64,000 nucleotides of DNA from positions 2,728,001 through 2,792,000 of the forward strand of contig NZ_CP043626.1 of assembly GCF_008807415.1 (NCBI RefSeq). The letters run 5' to 3'. Made by a program: the position numbers and the translations under genes. The notes beneath the pieces are model-generated. The model did no database searches. It was not told the origin of the DNA and saw nothing but the letters and a program-made list of their open reading frames with translations. Of this stretch, positions 24,832 to 32,714 are shown piece after piece. Source of the DNA: Pseudomonas denitrificans (nom. rej.). Lineage in GTDB: Bacteria; Pseudomonadota; Gammaproteobacteria; Pseudomonadales; Pseudomonadaceae. The stretch's first letter is position 1; every line of letters begins with the position of its first letter.

Positions 24832-25698
24832 TCAGCGGGTCATCTGTCCGAAACGTCCGTTCTGGACGTCCGCAATGGCCTGCTGGATTTCGCTTTCGCT
24901 GTTCATCACGAAGGGGCCGTAACCGACGATGGGCTCGTCCAGCGGCTCGCCACTGAGCAGCAGCACCAGGGCATCGCTCTCGGCTTCCAGCTGCAGGCTG
25001 TCGCCGCGCCGGTCGAACAGCGCCAGCTGGCCTTCGCGCAGCGTTTCGCCGCCGCCCAGCCGGACGTTGCCGCGCAGCACCACCAGGGCGGTGTTGCGCC
25101 CCGCCTTGACGGCCAGTTCCAACGGGCGGCCGGGCTGCAGGCGCAGGTCCCAGACATCCAGCGGGCTGAAGGTGTGGGCCGGACCGGCGTGGCCAGCGTA
25201 GTCACCGGCAATCACCCGCAGGCTGCCGGCGCCGTCGGCCAGTTCGATGCGCGGGATGTCACCGGCCAGCAGCGTCTGGTAGGCCGGTGCGGTGCGCTTG
25301 TGGCAGGCCGGCAGGTTCACCCAGAGCTGGGCCATGTGCAGGTTGCCGCCGCTGCGGGCGAAGTCCGGCGAGTGGTATTCCTCGTGGAGGATGCCGTCGC
25401 CGGCAGTCATCCACTGCACGTCGCCAGGGCCGATGCGGCCGCCACCACCGCTGGAGTCGCGGTGCTCCAGTTCGCCGTCATAGACCAGGGTCACGGTCTC
25501 GAAGCCCCGGTGCGGGTGCTGGCCGACGCCACGGCGCACCGTGCTGGGGCCGAAAGCGTGGGGACCGGCATGGTCGAGCAGCAGGAAGGGGCTGAGGTGC
25601 TCGCCAAGGCTGTCGTAGGAAAACAGCGTGCGAACCGGAAAACCGTCACCGACCCAGTGCGGCCGGGCGGCGCTGTAGATGCCAAGAATCTGTTTCAT
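24832..25698 (-). CDS. Pirin-family bicupin protein
   Basis: The 288-residue protein starts at [19 protein letters not shown] with AGGAGG just upstream; the earlier in-frame ATG would add 38 unconserved residues. The N-terminal cupin carries the pirin metal-site motif [19 protein letters not shown], with H-P-H-R-G-F-E, and the linked segment [17 protein letters not shown]. Known pirins are iron-binding redox proteins, some acting as quercetin dioxygenases or transcription cofactors. Divergent from a LysR gene; a perfect inverted repeat lies between them. Confidence 0.93.
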   Translation of the reverse strand: MKQILGIYSAARPHWVGDGFPVRTLFSYDSLGEHLSPFLLLDHAGPHAFGPSTVRRGVGQHPHRGFETVTLVYDGELEHRDSSGGGGRIGPGDVQWMTAGDGILHEEYHSPDFARSGGNLHMAQLWVNLPACHKRTAPAYQTLLAGDIPRIELADGAGSLRVIAGDYAGHAGPAHTFSPLDVWDLRLQPGRPLELAVKAGRNTALVVLRGNVRLGGGETLREGQLALFDRRGDSLQLEAESDALVLLLSGEPLDEPIVGYGPFVMNSESEIQQAIADVQNGRFGQMTR

Positions 25699-25772
25699 GG
25701 GTGCCTCCTGTAGTGCATGGAGGTCACGATACGGATGGAACAATTGCCTCGGTAGACGGCAAAAATTAGTAT

Positions 25773-25796
25773 CAGTGTTCCACAAGAGGAACACTG
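25773..25796. promoter_or_regulatory. Perfect 9-bp inverted repeat before the LysR gene
   Basis: CAGTGTTCC, spacer ACAAGA, GGAACACTG. It ends 2 bp before the LysR start codon and lies in the 100-bp space shared with the divergent pirin gene. The right arm contains the AGGAAC that would serve as ribosome binding site, so binding here could repress LysR translation or transcription. Candidate operator for this LysR. Confidence 0.55.
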
Positions 25797-25798
25797 GA

Positions 25799-26704
25799 AT
25801 GGACGATCTCAACGACCTCTATTACTTCGCCCAGGTGGTCGAGCACGGCGGTTTCACCCCGGCCGGCCGCGCCCTGGACGAGCCCAAGTCGAAGCTCAGC
25901 CGGCGCATCGCCGCGCTGGAGGAGCGTCTGGGCGTGAGGCTGATCCAGCGTTCGACGCGGCACTTCTCGGTGACCGAGATAGGCCAGGTGTTCTACCGGC
26001 ACTGCGTGGCGATGCTGGTGGAAGCGGCGGCGGCCACCGAGGCCGTCGAGCAGCACCGTTCCGAACCGCGCGGGGTGGTGAACCTGAGCTGCCCCACGGC
26101 GCTGCTGAACTTCTGGGTCGGCCCGATGCTGGCGCGCTTCATGGTGCAGTACCCGCTGGTGGAGCTGCATGTGCAGAGCACCAACCGCCAGGTGGACCTG
26201 ATCCAGGAAGGCATCGACATCGCCCTGCGGGTGCGCTTCCCGCCACTGGAAAGCAGCGACCTGGTGATGAAGGTGCTGGGCGAAAGCCGCCAGCGTGTGG
26301 TGGGCGCCCCAACCTTGCGCGAGCGCCTGCCGACAAGGCCGACGCCCGCCGACGTAGCCGCCCTGCCGACGCTGCATTGGGGCGTGGTGCAGCGCGAGTA
26401 CCAGTGGCAGCTGGACGGCCCCCAGGGCGCCAGCGCGCAGGTGCGCTACCAGCCGCGAATGGTCACGGACGATCTGGTCGCCCTGCGTCAGGCCGCGCTG
26501 GCGGGCGCCGGCGCGGTGCACATGCCTGCCGTGGTGGTCTGCGATGACCTGAATGACGGCAAGCTGGTGAACCTGCTGCCCGACTGGGCGCCACGCACCG
26601 GCGTGGTCCATGCGGTGTTCCCTTCGCGGCGCGGCTTGCTGCCGTCGGTACGAACCTTGCTCGATTTTCTGGGCGAGGAGTTCGAGAAGAGCGACATGTC
26701 CTAA
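25799..26704 (+). CDS. LysR-family regulator beside pirin
   Basis: The 301-residue protein begins MDDLNDLYYFAQVVEHGGFTP. Its HTH reads LDEPKSKLSRRIAALEERLG and its effector domain VVNLSCPTALLNFWVGP, RVRFPPLESSDLVMKVLG. This matches the group of LysR proteins usually found divergent from pirin or isochorismatase-family genes in pseudomonads. Start chosen at the family-typical MDDLNDLYYF; the upstream in-frame extension overlaps pirin codons. Likely controls pirin and the two YcaC-like genes. Confidence 0.93.
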   Translation: MDDLNDLYYFAQVVEHGGFTPAGRALDEPKSKLSRRIAALEERLGVRLIQRSTRHFSVTEIGQVFYRHCVAMLVEAAAATEAVEQHRSEPRGVVNLSCPTALLNFWVGPMLARFMVQYPLVELHVQSTNRQVDLIQEGIDIALRVRFPPLESSDLVMKVLGESRQRVVGAPTLRERLPTRPTPADVAALPTLHWGVVQREYQWQLDGPQGASAQVRYQPRMVTDDLVALRQAALAGAGAVHMPAVVVCDDLNDGKLVNLLPDWAPRTGVVHAVFPSRRGLLPSVRTLLDFLGEEFEKSDMS

Positions 26705-26943
26705 GTAGGCGTCTTCCAGGCCGGACAGAAAGTTCGCACTTCAATCCAGAACACGGGTCGACTCTGAAGGAAATACGAGTCGGGAATAGGACGAGCATTT
26801 CTTCAGAAAGCCCTGACATACCTTTCCAGCGACCAATCCTTACCATTTGTCGACATAAACGCCGTAACCAGTTCATCTGGTTGGGAATCTCTGATTAATG
26901 TCTACCCTGAATACTGTTGGAAGAATGTCGAGGAGCAGCCGGT

Positions 26944-27318
26944 ATGGCTAAGAACCTGAAAGAGCGTGCAACGGTTATCTGCCGCCTCGACGACAAGATT
27001 CTCTTCGTGCGCAAATCCAAGTCGAAATGGAACCTCCCCGGCGGCCGCATCGAGGCCGACGAACGCCCCGGCCAGGCCGCCACCCGCGAGCTGATCGAGG
27101 AAACCGGGCTGGCCATCGAACAGCTGAACTACGTCGCACCGCTGGAGCTGTACCAGACGCTGCACTACGTGTTCGAGACGCCGGTCGACCCGGCGCAGCA
27201 GCCCACGCCCCTGAACGAGATCGCCGACTGCCGCTGGTTCGCGCCCGAAGAACTGGAGCGCCGCCGGGTCAACAAGTCGGCACGCCGCCTGCTGCGCACC
27301 TGCCTGAAGGCCAGCTGA
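26944..27318 (+). CDS. Nudix hydrolase
   Basis: The 124-residue protein has a complete Nudix box G-x5-E-x7-R-E-U-x-E-E-x-G-U, spanning GGRIEADERPG and AATRELIEETGL (about residues 35-58). The N-terminal strand ATVICRLDDKILFVRK leads into the box, as in small ADP-ribose or NTP pyrophosphatases. The start at MAKNLKERATV follows GAGGAG; an earlier ATG at 26917 is poorly placed. Stand-alone gene. Substrate cannot be inferred beyond a nucleoside diphosphate linked to another moiety. Confidence 0.92.
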   Translation: MAKNLKERATVICRLDDKILFVRKSKSKWNLPGGRIEADERPGQAATRELIEETGLAIEQLNYVAPLELYQTLHYVFETPVDPAQQPTPLNEIADCRWFAPEELERRRVNKSARRLLRTCLKAS

Positions 27319-27390
27319 CAGGCTGACGGACGCCGCGTATCAGGGTATCTTCAGCGCCTTCCTATAAGACGCCCGTACAGGATTTACCCC

Positions 27391-27963
27391 ATGCTTCGCG
27401 CTGCCCTGCTTTGCACCCTTGCGCTGTCCTCCGGCCTTGCCGTCGCCCAGGTCGAGGTGAAGCCCGTGCAGCATTCCAAGGTGGGCGAAGTGCTGGCGGT
27501 ACGGATCAGCGAGGAAATCGCTCCGGGCGACTACGAGCGCCTGTTCAAGGGGCTGATGGCCAACCCGGGCAAGTTCGCCCGCAAGGTGGCCCTGCTGGAC
27601 AGCATCGGAGGCAGCGCCGCCGAATCGATCAAGATGGGCCGCCTGCTGCGCGAGTCCGGCTTCGAGACCCTGGTGCCGACCAACAGCGTCTGCCAGGGCT
27701 CCTGCGTCTACCTGCTGGCCGCCGGCAAGCACCGCACGGTGCGCGGCTATGTGGGGCTGCATCGCCCTTACTACCCCGCCGGCGATTCGTCCCAGGCGGC
27801 GGGCAGCTATAACGCCCGCACCTATTTCCGCGACATAGACATTCCGCTGGAACTGGCCGACACCATGCAGAGCATCGATCCGCAGCGCATGCGTGTGCTG
27901 ACTCCGGAGGAGTTGCAACGTTACCGACTGGGCGCCACGCCCAGCCAGATCAGCGCCCGCTGA
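27391..27963 (+). CDS. Periplasmic Clp/crotonase-fold protein of unknown function
   Basis: The 190-residue protein has a signal peptide cleaved near AVAQ (residues 1-20). It then shows the pattern seen in ClpP-like periplasmic proteins: LLDSIGGSAAESIKMGRLLR, then a Cys pair in SVCQGSCVYLLAAGKHR where the serine-protease-like nucleophile would lie, then GYVGLHRPYY. The Ser of ClpP is replaced by the C-Q-G-S-C context, and the Cys pair may form a disulfide. Function unknown. The 3' end overlaps the convergent phosphatase gene by 14 bp. Confidence 0.75.
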   Translation: MLRAALLCTLALSSGLAVAQVEVKPVQHSKVGEVLAVRISEEIAPGDYERLFKGLMANPGKFARKVALLDSIGGSAAESIKMGRLLRESGFETLVPTNSVCQGSCVYLLAAGKHRTVRGYVGLHRPYYPAGDSSQAAGSYNARTYFRDIDIPLELADTMQSIDPQRMRVLTPEELQRYRLGATPSQISAR

Positions 27964-28594
27964 CGTTCAGCGGCCACTGGTCGGCGTCGAGGTAACCGAG
28001 CAGGCGCGGGCTCTTGTCCGATTCACTGAGCACGAAGAGCGTCGAGGCGTAATCCGGGGTTGCGGGGTCGTCCACGCTTACCGAGTGTTCCAGGTCCTCG
28101 ATGCATTCGCTGTGGGTCACCAGGATCAGGTTGCGGTGCGCCACCTTGTGCTGCAGCGCCTGGTCCAGCATCGAGCCTTCGCATTTGTACAGCCAGGGCT
28201 GCTCCTGCGGCGTGCGGCCGAACATCGAGGTGGCGGTCTGCACCGCCCGCAGCTGTTCACTGCTGAGGATGTCGGCATTGGCCAGGCCGAGGGTGGCGAA
28301 GTCCTGGCCGATGGCATGGGCACTCTGGCCGCCACGCACGGTGATGCCATCGACATTGCCCAGGCAGGGCGCACTGGAACGGTCACACCGTTCGGCGTGA
28401 CGCACCAGCACGATCAGGTCGCCGTTCTGCCAGTGCTCGCGCAATTCCGCCTGGCGCTGGGCATCGCCTACCAGGGGAGTCGGCCGCGAGAAGTCCAGCG
28501 GCAGGAAGCCGCTGAGCAGGGCGATCACCGGGAGGATCGCCAGCAAGGACAACCAACCGCGGGACAGTGATCTGAAGAACTTCGGGATGGGCAT
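27950..28594 (-). CDS. Membrane-anchored histidine phosphatase family protein
   Basis: This 214-residue protein has an N-terminal hydrophobic anchor or signal (WLSLLAILPVIALLSGFL, about residues 13-30) and a histidine-phosphatase core: LIVLVRHAERC (R-H motif, phosphoryl-accepting His near residue 66), LSSEQLRAVQTA and the second His in ILVTHSECIED. Six Cys suggest periplasmic disulfides. It resembles periplasmic Ais/PmrG-type phosphatases, some of which dephosphorylate lipopolysaccharide core heptose; that identity is tentative. No strong SD before the chosen ATG. Confidence 0.8.
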   Translation of the reverse strand: MPIPKFFRSLSRGWLSLLAILPVIALLSGFLPLDFSRPTPLVGDAQRQAELREHWQNGDLIVLVRHAERCDRSSAPCLGNVDGITVRGGQSAHAIGQDFATLGLANADILSSEQLRAVQTATSMFGRTPQEQPWLYKCEGSMLDQALQHKVAHRNLILVTHSECIEDLEHSVSVDDPATPDYASTLFVLSESDKSPRLLGYLDADQWPLNVSGR

Positions 28595-28886
28595 GGTTCA
28601 GGCCGTGCAGCTGGAAAAGGGTCCGCGTCCGTTCCCTCTTCGAAGGAGGGAGGCCCGACCCATCCCTGGGATGACCATCGCACTGCGGGGTTGTCAGATG
28701 GCGGGCAAGCAAACCCTATCGCCGGATTCGTGAAGAACCCGTTATGAATTGCTGAAGAATCCGTCTCTGTCAGAAACGACCGTCCGTCGCCCCGCCGCTT
28801 TCATACTGCCGGCTGACACAATCAGCCGGCTTTCGGTCATCGCACTGTGGTAGAACAGGGCACAGTGCCATCAGAGAGCCGCCGCC
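28595..28886. other. Intergenic region upstream of the GGDEF gene
   Basis: 292 bp between divergent genes. It must hold both promoters. I see no convincing operator, RNA gene or open frame in it. Confidence 0.4.
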
Positions 28887-29858
28887 ATGCCGTACGACGC
28901 CTCCCCGGAAAATCCCGTCTACCAGACCCTCCTCGAATCCACCCGTGCCATTCCTTGGAAGATCGACTGGCGATCCATGACCTTCGCCTACATCGGCCCA
29001 CAGATCGAAGAACTTCTGGGCTGGAGCCAGGCCAGCTGGGTCAGCGCCAACGACTGGGCCGAGCGCATGCACCCGGAGGATCGCGAGCGCGTGGTGAACT
29101 TCTGTGTGTCGCAGTCCCGCGAGGGCACCGACCACGAGGCGGACTACCGCGCCCTCACCTCCTCCGGTGACTACGTGTGGATCCGCGACGTGGTGCACGT
29201 GGTGCGCGACGACAATGGCGAGGTGGATTCGCTGGTCGGCTTCATGTTCGACATCAGCGAGCGCAAGCGCGCCGAAGAGCAGTTGATCATGCTGCAGCGC
29301 CAGCTGGAGGAGTATTCGTACAAGGACGGCCTGACCGGCGTGGCCAACCGGCGCATGTTCGACTCGGTGCTGGACACCGAATGGGGCAGCGCCCAGCGCA
29401 GCGGCCAGCCGATCTCGCTGGTGCTGCTGGATATCGACTACTTCAAGCAGTTCAACGATCACTACGGGCACATCCAGGGCGACGACTGCCTGCGCAGCGT
29501 CGGCAAGGCGCTGGCCGGCGCGCTGCATCGGCCCAGGGACTTCATCGCACGCTTCGGTGGCGAGGAGTTCGTGCTGGTGCTGCCGGAGACCGACAGCGAG
29601 GCCGCGCGGCAGATCGCCGAACGTTGCCGCAGCGTGCTGCGCGAGCAGCGCATTGCCCACGAGAAGTCTGCCGTCTCCGACCTGCTGACCATCAGCCTGG
29701 GCGTCGGTACCGCCGTGCCCGCCTCCAGCGACCGTCCGCTGGACTTTGTTGCGGCGGTGGATCGCCTGCTCTACCAGGCCAAGCAGGCCGGGCGCGACCG
29801 GCTGGTAGCCGCGCACTGGAGTCGGGGCGACGATCTGCGGCGTGACTCGCTTCGCTAA
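28887..29858 (+). CDS. PAS-GGDEF diguanylate cyclase
   Basis: The 323-residue cytosolic protein has a PAS domain with PAC segment (about residues 20-130: FAYIGPQIEELLGW, DYVWIRDVVHVV, GFMFDISERKRAEEQL), a linking helix, and a GGDEF domain (about 155-310). The catalytic motif is GGEEF, and an RPRD motif five residues before it is the inhibitory c-di-GMP I-site, so it should make c-di-GMP with product feedback. No transmembrane segment and no EAL domain. The PAS ligand is unknown. It ends 196 bp before aceE. Confidence 0.93.
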   Translation: MPYDASPENPVYQTLLESTRAIPWKIDWRSMTFAYIGPQIEELLGWSQASWVSANDWAERMHPEDRERVVNFCVSQSREGTDHEADYRALTSSGDYVWIRDVVHVVRDDNGEVDSLVGFMFDISERKRAEEQLIMLQRQLEEYSYKDGLTGVANRRMFDSVLDTEWGSAQRSGQPISLVLLDIDYFKQFNDHYGHIQGDDCLRSVGKALAGALHRPRDFIARFGGEEFVLVLPETDSEAARQIAERCRSVLREQRIAHEKSAVSDLLTISLGVGTAVPASSDRPLDFVAAVDRLLYQAKQAGRDRLVAAHWSRGDDLRRDSLR

Positions 29859-30054
29859 CCCCGCTGCGACGTCCTGACTCGACCAACCGGACGGGCACTG
29901 GCGCCAGAGCTGTCTAAGCTCTATAGCCACACGCGCGTGCCGGCGGCAGCGCGGCGGCCTCACGAGGGTTGCCGCCCACTGCGCCAAATCGATGGATCAC
30001 CTGGCCCGGAGCCGGCATTGCGTAGAGCCGACCCCGTAACCAGGACCCCTGACC

Positions 30055-32703
30055 ATGCACGATATCGACCCCGTCGAAACCCAGGAATGGCTGGACGCGC
30101 TGGAATCCGTACTGGAAAAAGAAGGCGAAGAGCGCGCCCACTACCTGATGACTCGCCTAGGCGAGCTGGCCAGCCGAACCGGCACGCAACTGCCCTACGC
30201 CATCACCACGCCTTACCGCAACACCATCCCGGTAGGCCACGAAGCCCGCATGCCGGGCGACCTGTTCATGGAGCGGCGCATCCGCTCGCTGGTGCGCTGG
30301 AACGCGCTGGCCATGGTGATGCGCGCCAACCACAAGGACCCGTCGCTGGGCGGACACATTTCCACCTTCGCTTCCTCGGCGACCCTCTACGACATCGGCT
30401 TCAACTACTTCTTCAACGGCCCCACCGAGGAACACGCCGGCGACCTGATCTACTTCCAGGGCCACGCCTCGCCGGGCTTCTACGCCCGCGCCTACATCGA
30501 GGGCCTGCTTACCGACGAGCAACTGGAGAACTTCCGCCAGGAGGTCGACGGCAAGGGCATTTCCTCCTATCCGCACCCGCGCCTGATGCCGAAGTTCTGG
30601 CAGTTCCCGACGGTGTCCATGGGCCTGGGGCCGATCCAGGCGATCTACCAGGCACGCTTCATGAAGTACCTGGAGAGTCGTGGCTTCATTCCCGCCGGCA
30701 AGCAGAAGGTCTGGTGCTTCCTGGGTGATGGCGAGACCGACGAGCCGGAATCCCTGGGCGCGATCTCCCTAGCCGGGCGCGAGAAGCTCGACAACCTGAT
30801 CTTCGTGGTGAACTGCAACCTGCAGCGCCTGGACGGCCCGGTGCGCGGCAACGGCAAGATCATCCAGGAACTGGAAGGCGTGTTCCGTGGCGCCAACTGG
30901 AACGTGATCAAGGTGATCTGGGGCCGTTTCTGGGACCCGCTGTTCGCCAAGGACACCGCCGGCCTGATGCAGGCGCGCATGGACGAGGCGGTGGACGGCG
31001 ACTACCAGAACTACAAGGCCAAGGACGGGGCCTTTGTCCGCGAGCACTTCTTCGGCGCGCGGCCGGAGCTGCTGGAGATGGTCAAGGACCTCTCCGACGA
31101 GGAAATCTGGAAGCTCAACCGCGGCGGCCACGATCCCTACAAGGTCTACGCCGCCTACCACGCCGCGGTGAACCACAAGGGCCAGCCCAGCGTAGTGCTG
31201 GCCAAGACCATCAAGGGCTACGGCACCGGCACCGGCGAGGCGAAGAACATCGCCCACAACATCCACGAGATCGACGTGGACAGCCTGCGCGCCTTCCGCG
31301 ACCGCTTCGACATCCCGATCAAGGACGCGGACCTGGCCAAGCTGCCCTTCTACCGCCCCGACGAAGGCAGCGCCGAGGCGCGCTACCTGAAGGAGCGTCG
31401 CGCTTCCCTGGGCGGCTTCATGCCCCACCGCCACGGCAACAGCCAGCGCATCCCGGCACCGCCGCTGGAGACGCTCAAGGCGCTGCTCGATGGCTCGGGC
31501 GACCGCGAGATTTCCACCACCATGGCCTTCGTGCGGATCATCTCGCAGCTGGTGAAGGACAAGGAACTGGGCCAGCGCATCGTGCCGATCATTCCCGACG
31601 AGGCACGCACCTTCGGCATGGAAGGCATGTTCCGCCAGCTCGGTATCTACTCCTCGGTGGGCCAGCTCTACGAGCCGGTCGACAAGGAACAGCTGATGTT
31701 CTATCGCGAGGACAAGAAGGGCCAGATCCTCGAGGAAGGCATTACCGAGGCCGGTGCCATGTCCTCGTTCATCGCCGCCGGCACCGCCTACAGCAACTAC
31801 CGCCAGCCGATGCTGCCGTTCTACATCTTCTATTCGATGTTCGGCTTCCAGCGCATCGGCGACCTGGCCTGGGCGGCCGGTGACAGCCTGACGCGCGGCT
31901 TCCTGCTGGGCGGCACCGCCGGGCGCACCACGCTCAACGGCGAAGGCCTGCAGCACGAGGACGGCCACAGCCACGTGCTGGCTTCGGTCATCCCCAACTG
32001 CCGCACCTACGACCCGACCTACTCCTACGAGCTGGCGGTGATCATCCAGGAAGGCGTGCGGCAGATGATGGAGGAGCAGCAGGAGGTCTTCTACTACATC
32101 ACCGTGATGAACGAGAACTACCCTCACCCACCGCTGCCCAAGGGCGCCGAGGAAGGCATCATCAAGGGCATGTACCTGCTCGACGAGGACAAGCGTGCCG
32201 CCGCGCACCATGTGCAGCTGCTCGGCTCGGGCACCATCCTGCGCGAGGTGGAAGCGGCGGCGAAAATCCTCCGTGACGACTTCGGCATCGGTGCGGACGT
32301 CTGGTCGGTGCCCAGCTTCAACGAGCTGCGCCGCGACGGCCTCGCGGTGGAGCGCTGGAACCGCCTGCATCCAGGACAGAAGCCACGGCCCAGCTATGTC
32401 GAGCAGTGCCTGGGCGGACGGCGCGGGCCGGTGGTGGCGTCCACCGACTACATGAAGGTCTACGCCGACCAGATTCGCCAGTGGGTGCCGACCAAGGAAT
32501 ACAAAGTGCTGGGCACCGACGGCTTCGGCCGCAGCGACACCCGCGCCAAGCTGCGCCACTTCTTCGAGGTCGACCGCCACTGGGTGGTGCTCGCCGCGCT
32601 GGAGGCCCTGGCCGATCGCGGCGACATCGAGCCGAAAGTGGTGGCCGAGGCCATCGCGAAGTTCGGCCTCGACCCGGAAAAAACCAACCCGCTGGACTGC
32701 TGA
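30055..32703 (+). CDS. aceE: Pyruvate dehydrogenase E1 component (homodimeric)
   Basis: The 882-residue protein matches homodimeric AceE in length and order. It catalyses thiamine-diphosphate-dependent decarboxylation of pyruvate and acetylation of the E2 lipoyl group. Visible motifs are GHISTFASSATLYDIGFN near residue 100, the thiamine-binding GDGETDEPESLGAI to VVNCNLQRLDGPVRGN (about 225-265), and TTLNGEGLQHEDGHS near 630. Starts MHDIDPVETQEWLDALESV. aceF follows after 11 bp. No regulator gene (PdhR-like) adjoins it. Confidence 0.97.
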   Translation: MHDIDPVETQEWLDALESVLEKEGEERAHYLMTRLGELASRTGTQLPYAITTPYRNTIPVGHEARMPGDLFMERRIRSLVRWNALAMVMRANHKDPSLGGHISTFASSATLYDIGFNYFFNGPTEEHAGDLIYFQGHASPGFYARAYIEGLLTDEQLENFRQEVDGKGISSYPHPRLMPKFWQFPTVSMGLGPIQAIYQARFMKYLESRGFIPAGKQKVWCFLGDGETDEPESLGAISLAGREKLDNLIFVVNCNLQRLDGPVRGNGKIIQELEGVFRGANWNVIKVIWGRFWDPLFAKDTAGLMQARMDEAVDGDYQNYKAKDGAFVREHFFGARPELLEMVKDLSDEEIWKLNRGGHDPYKVYAAYHAAVNHKGQPSVVLAKTIKGYGTGTGEAKNIAHNIHEIDVDSLRAFRDRFDIPIKDADLAKLPFYRPDEGSAEARYLKERRASLGGFMPHRHGNSQRIPAPPLETLKALLDGSGDREISTTMAFVRIISQLVKDKELGQRIVPIIPDEARTFGMEGMFRQLGIYSSVGQLYEPVDKEQLMFYREDKKGQILEEGITEAGAMSSFIAAGTAYSNYRQPMLPFYIFYSMFGFQRIGDLAWAAGDSLTRGFLLGGTAGRTTLNGEGLQHEDGHSHVLASVIPNCRTYDPTYSYELAVIIQEGVRQMMEEQQEVFYYITVMNENYPHPPLPKGAEEGIIKGMYLLDEDKRAAAHHVQLLGSGTILREVEAAAKILRDDFGIGADVWSVPSFNELRRDGLAVERWNRLHPGQKPRPSYVEQCLGGRRGPVVASTDYMKVYADQIRQWVPTKEYKVLGTDGFGRSDTRAKLRHFFEVDRHWVVLAALEALADRGDIEPKVVAEAIAKFGLDPEKTNPLDC

Positions 32704-32714
32704 GGAGAGGCACG

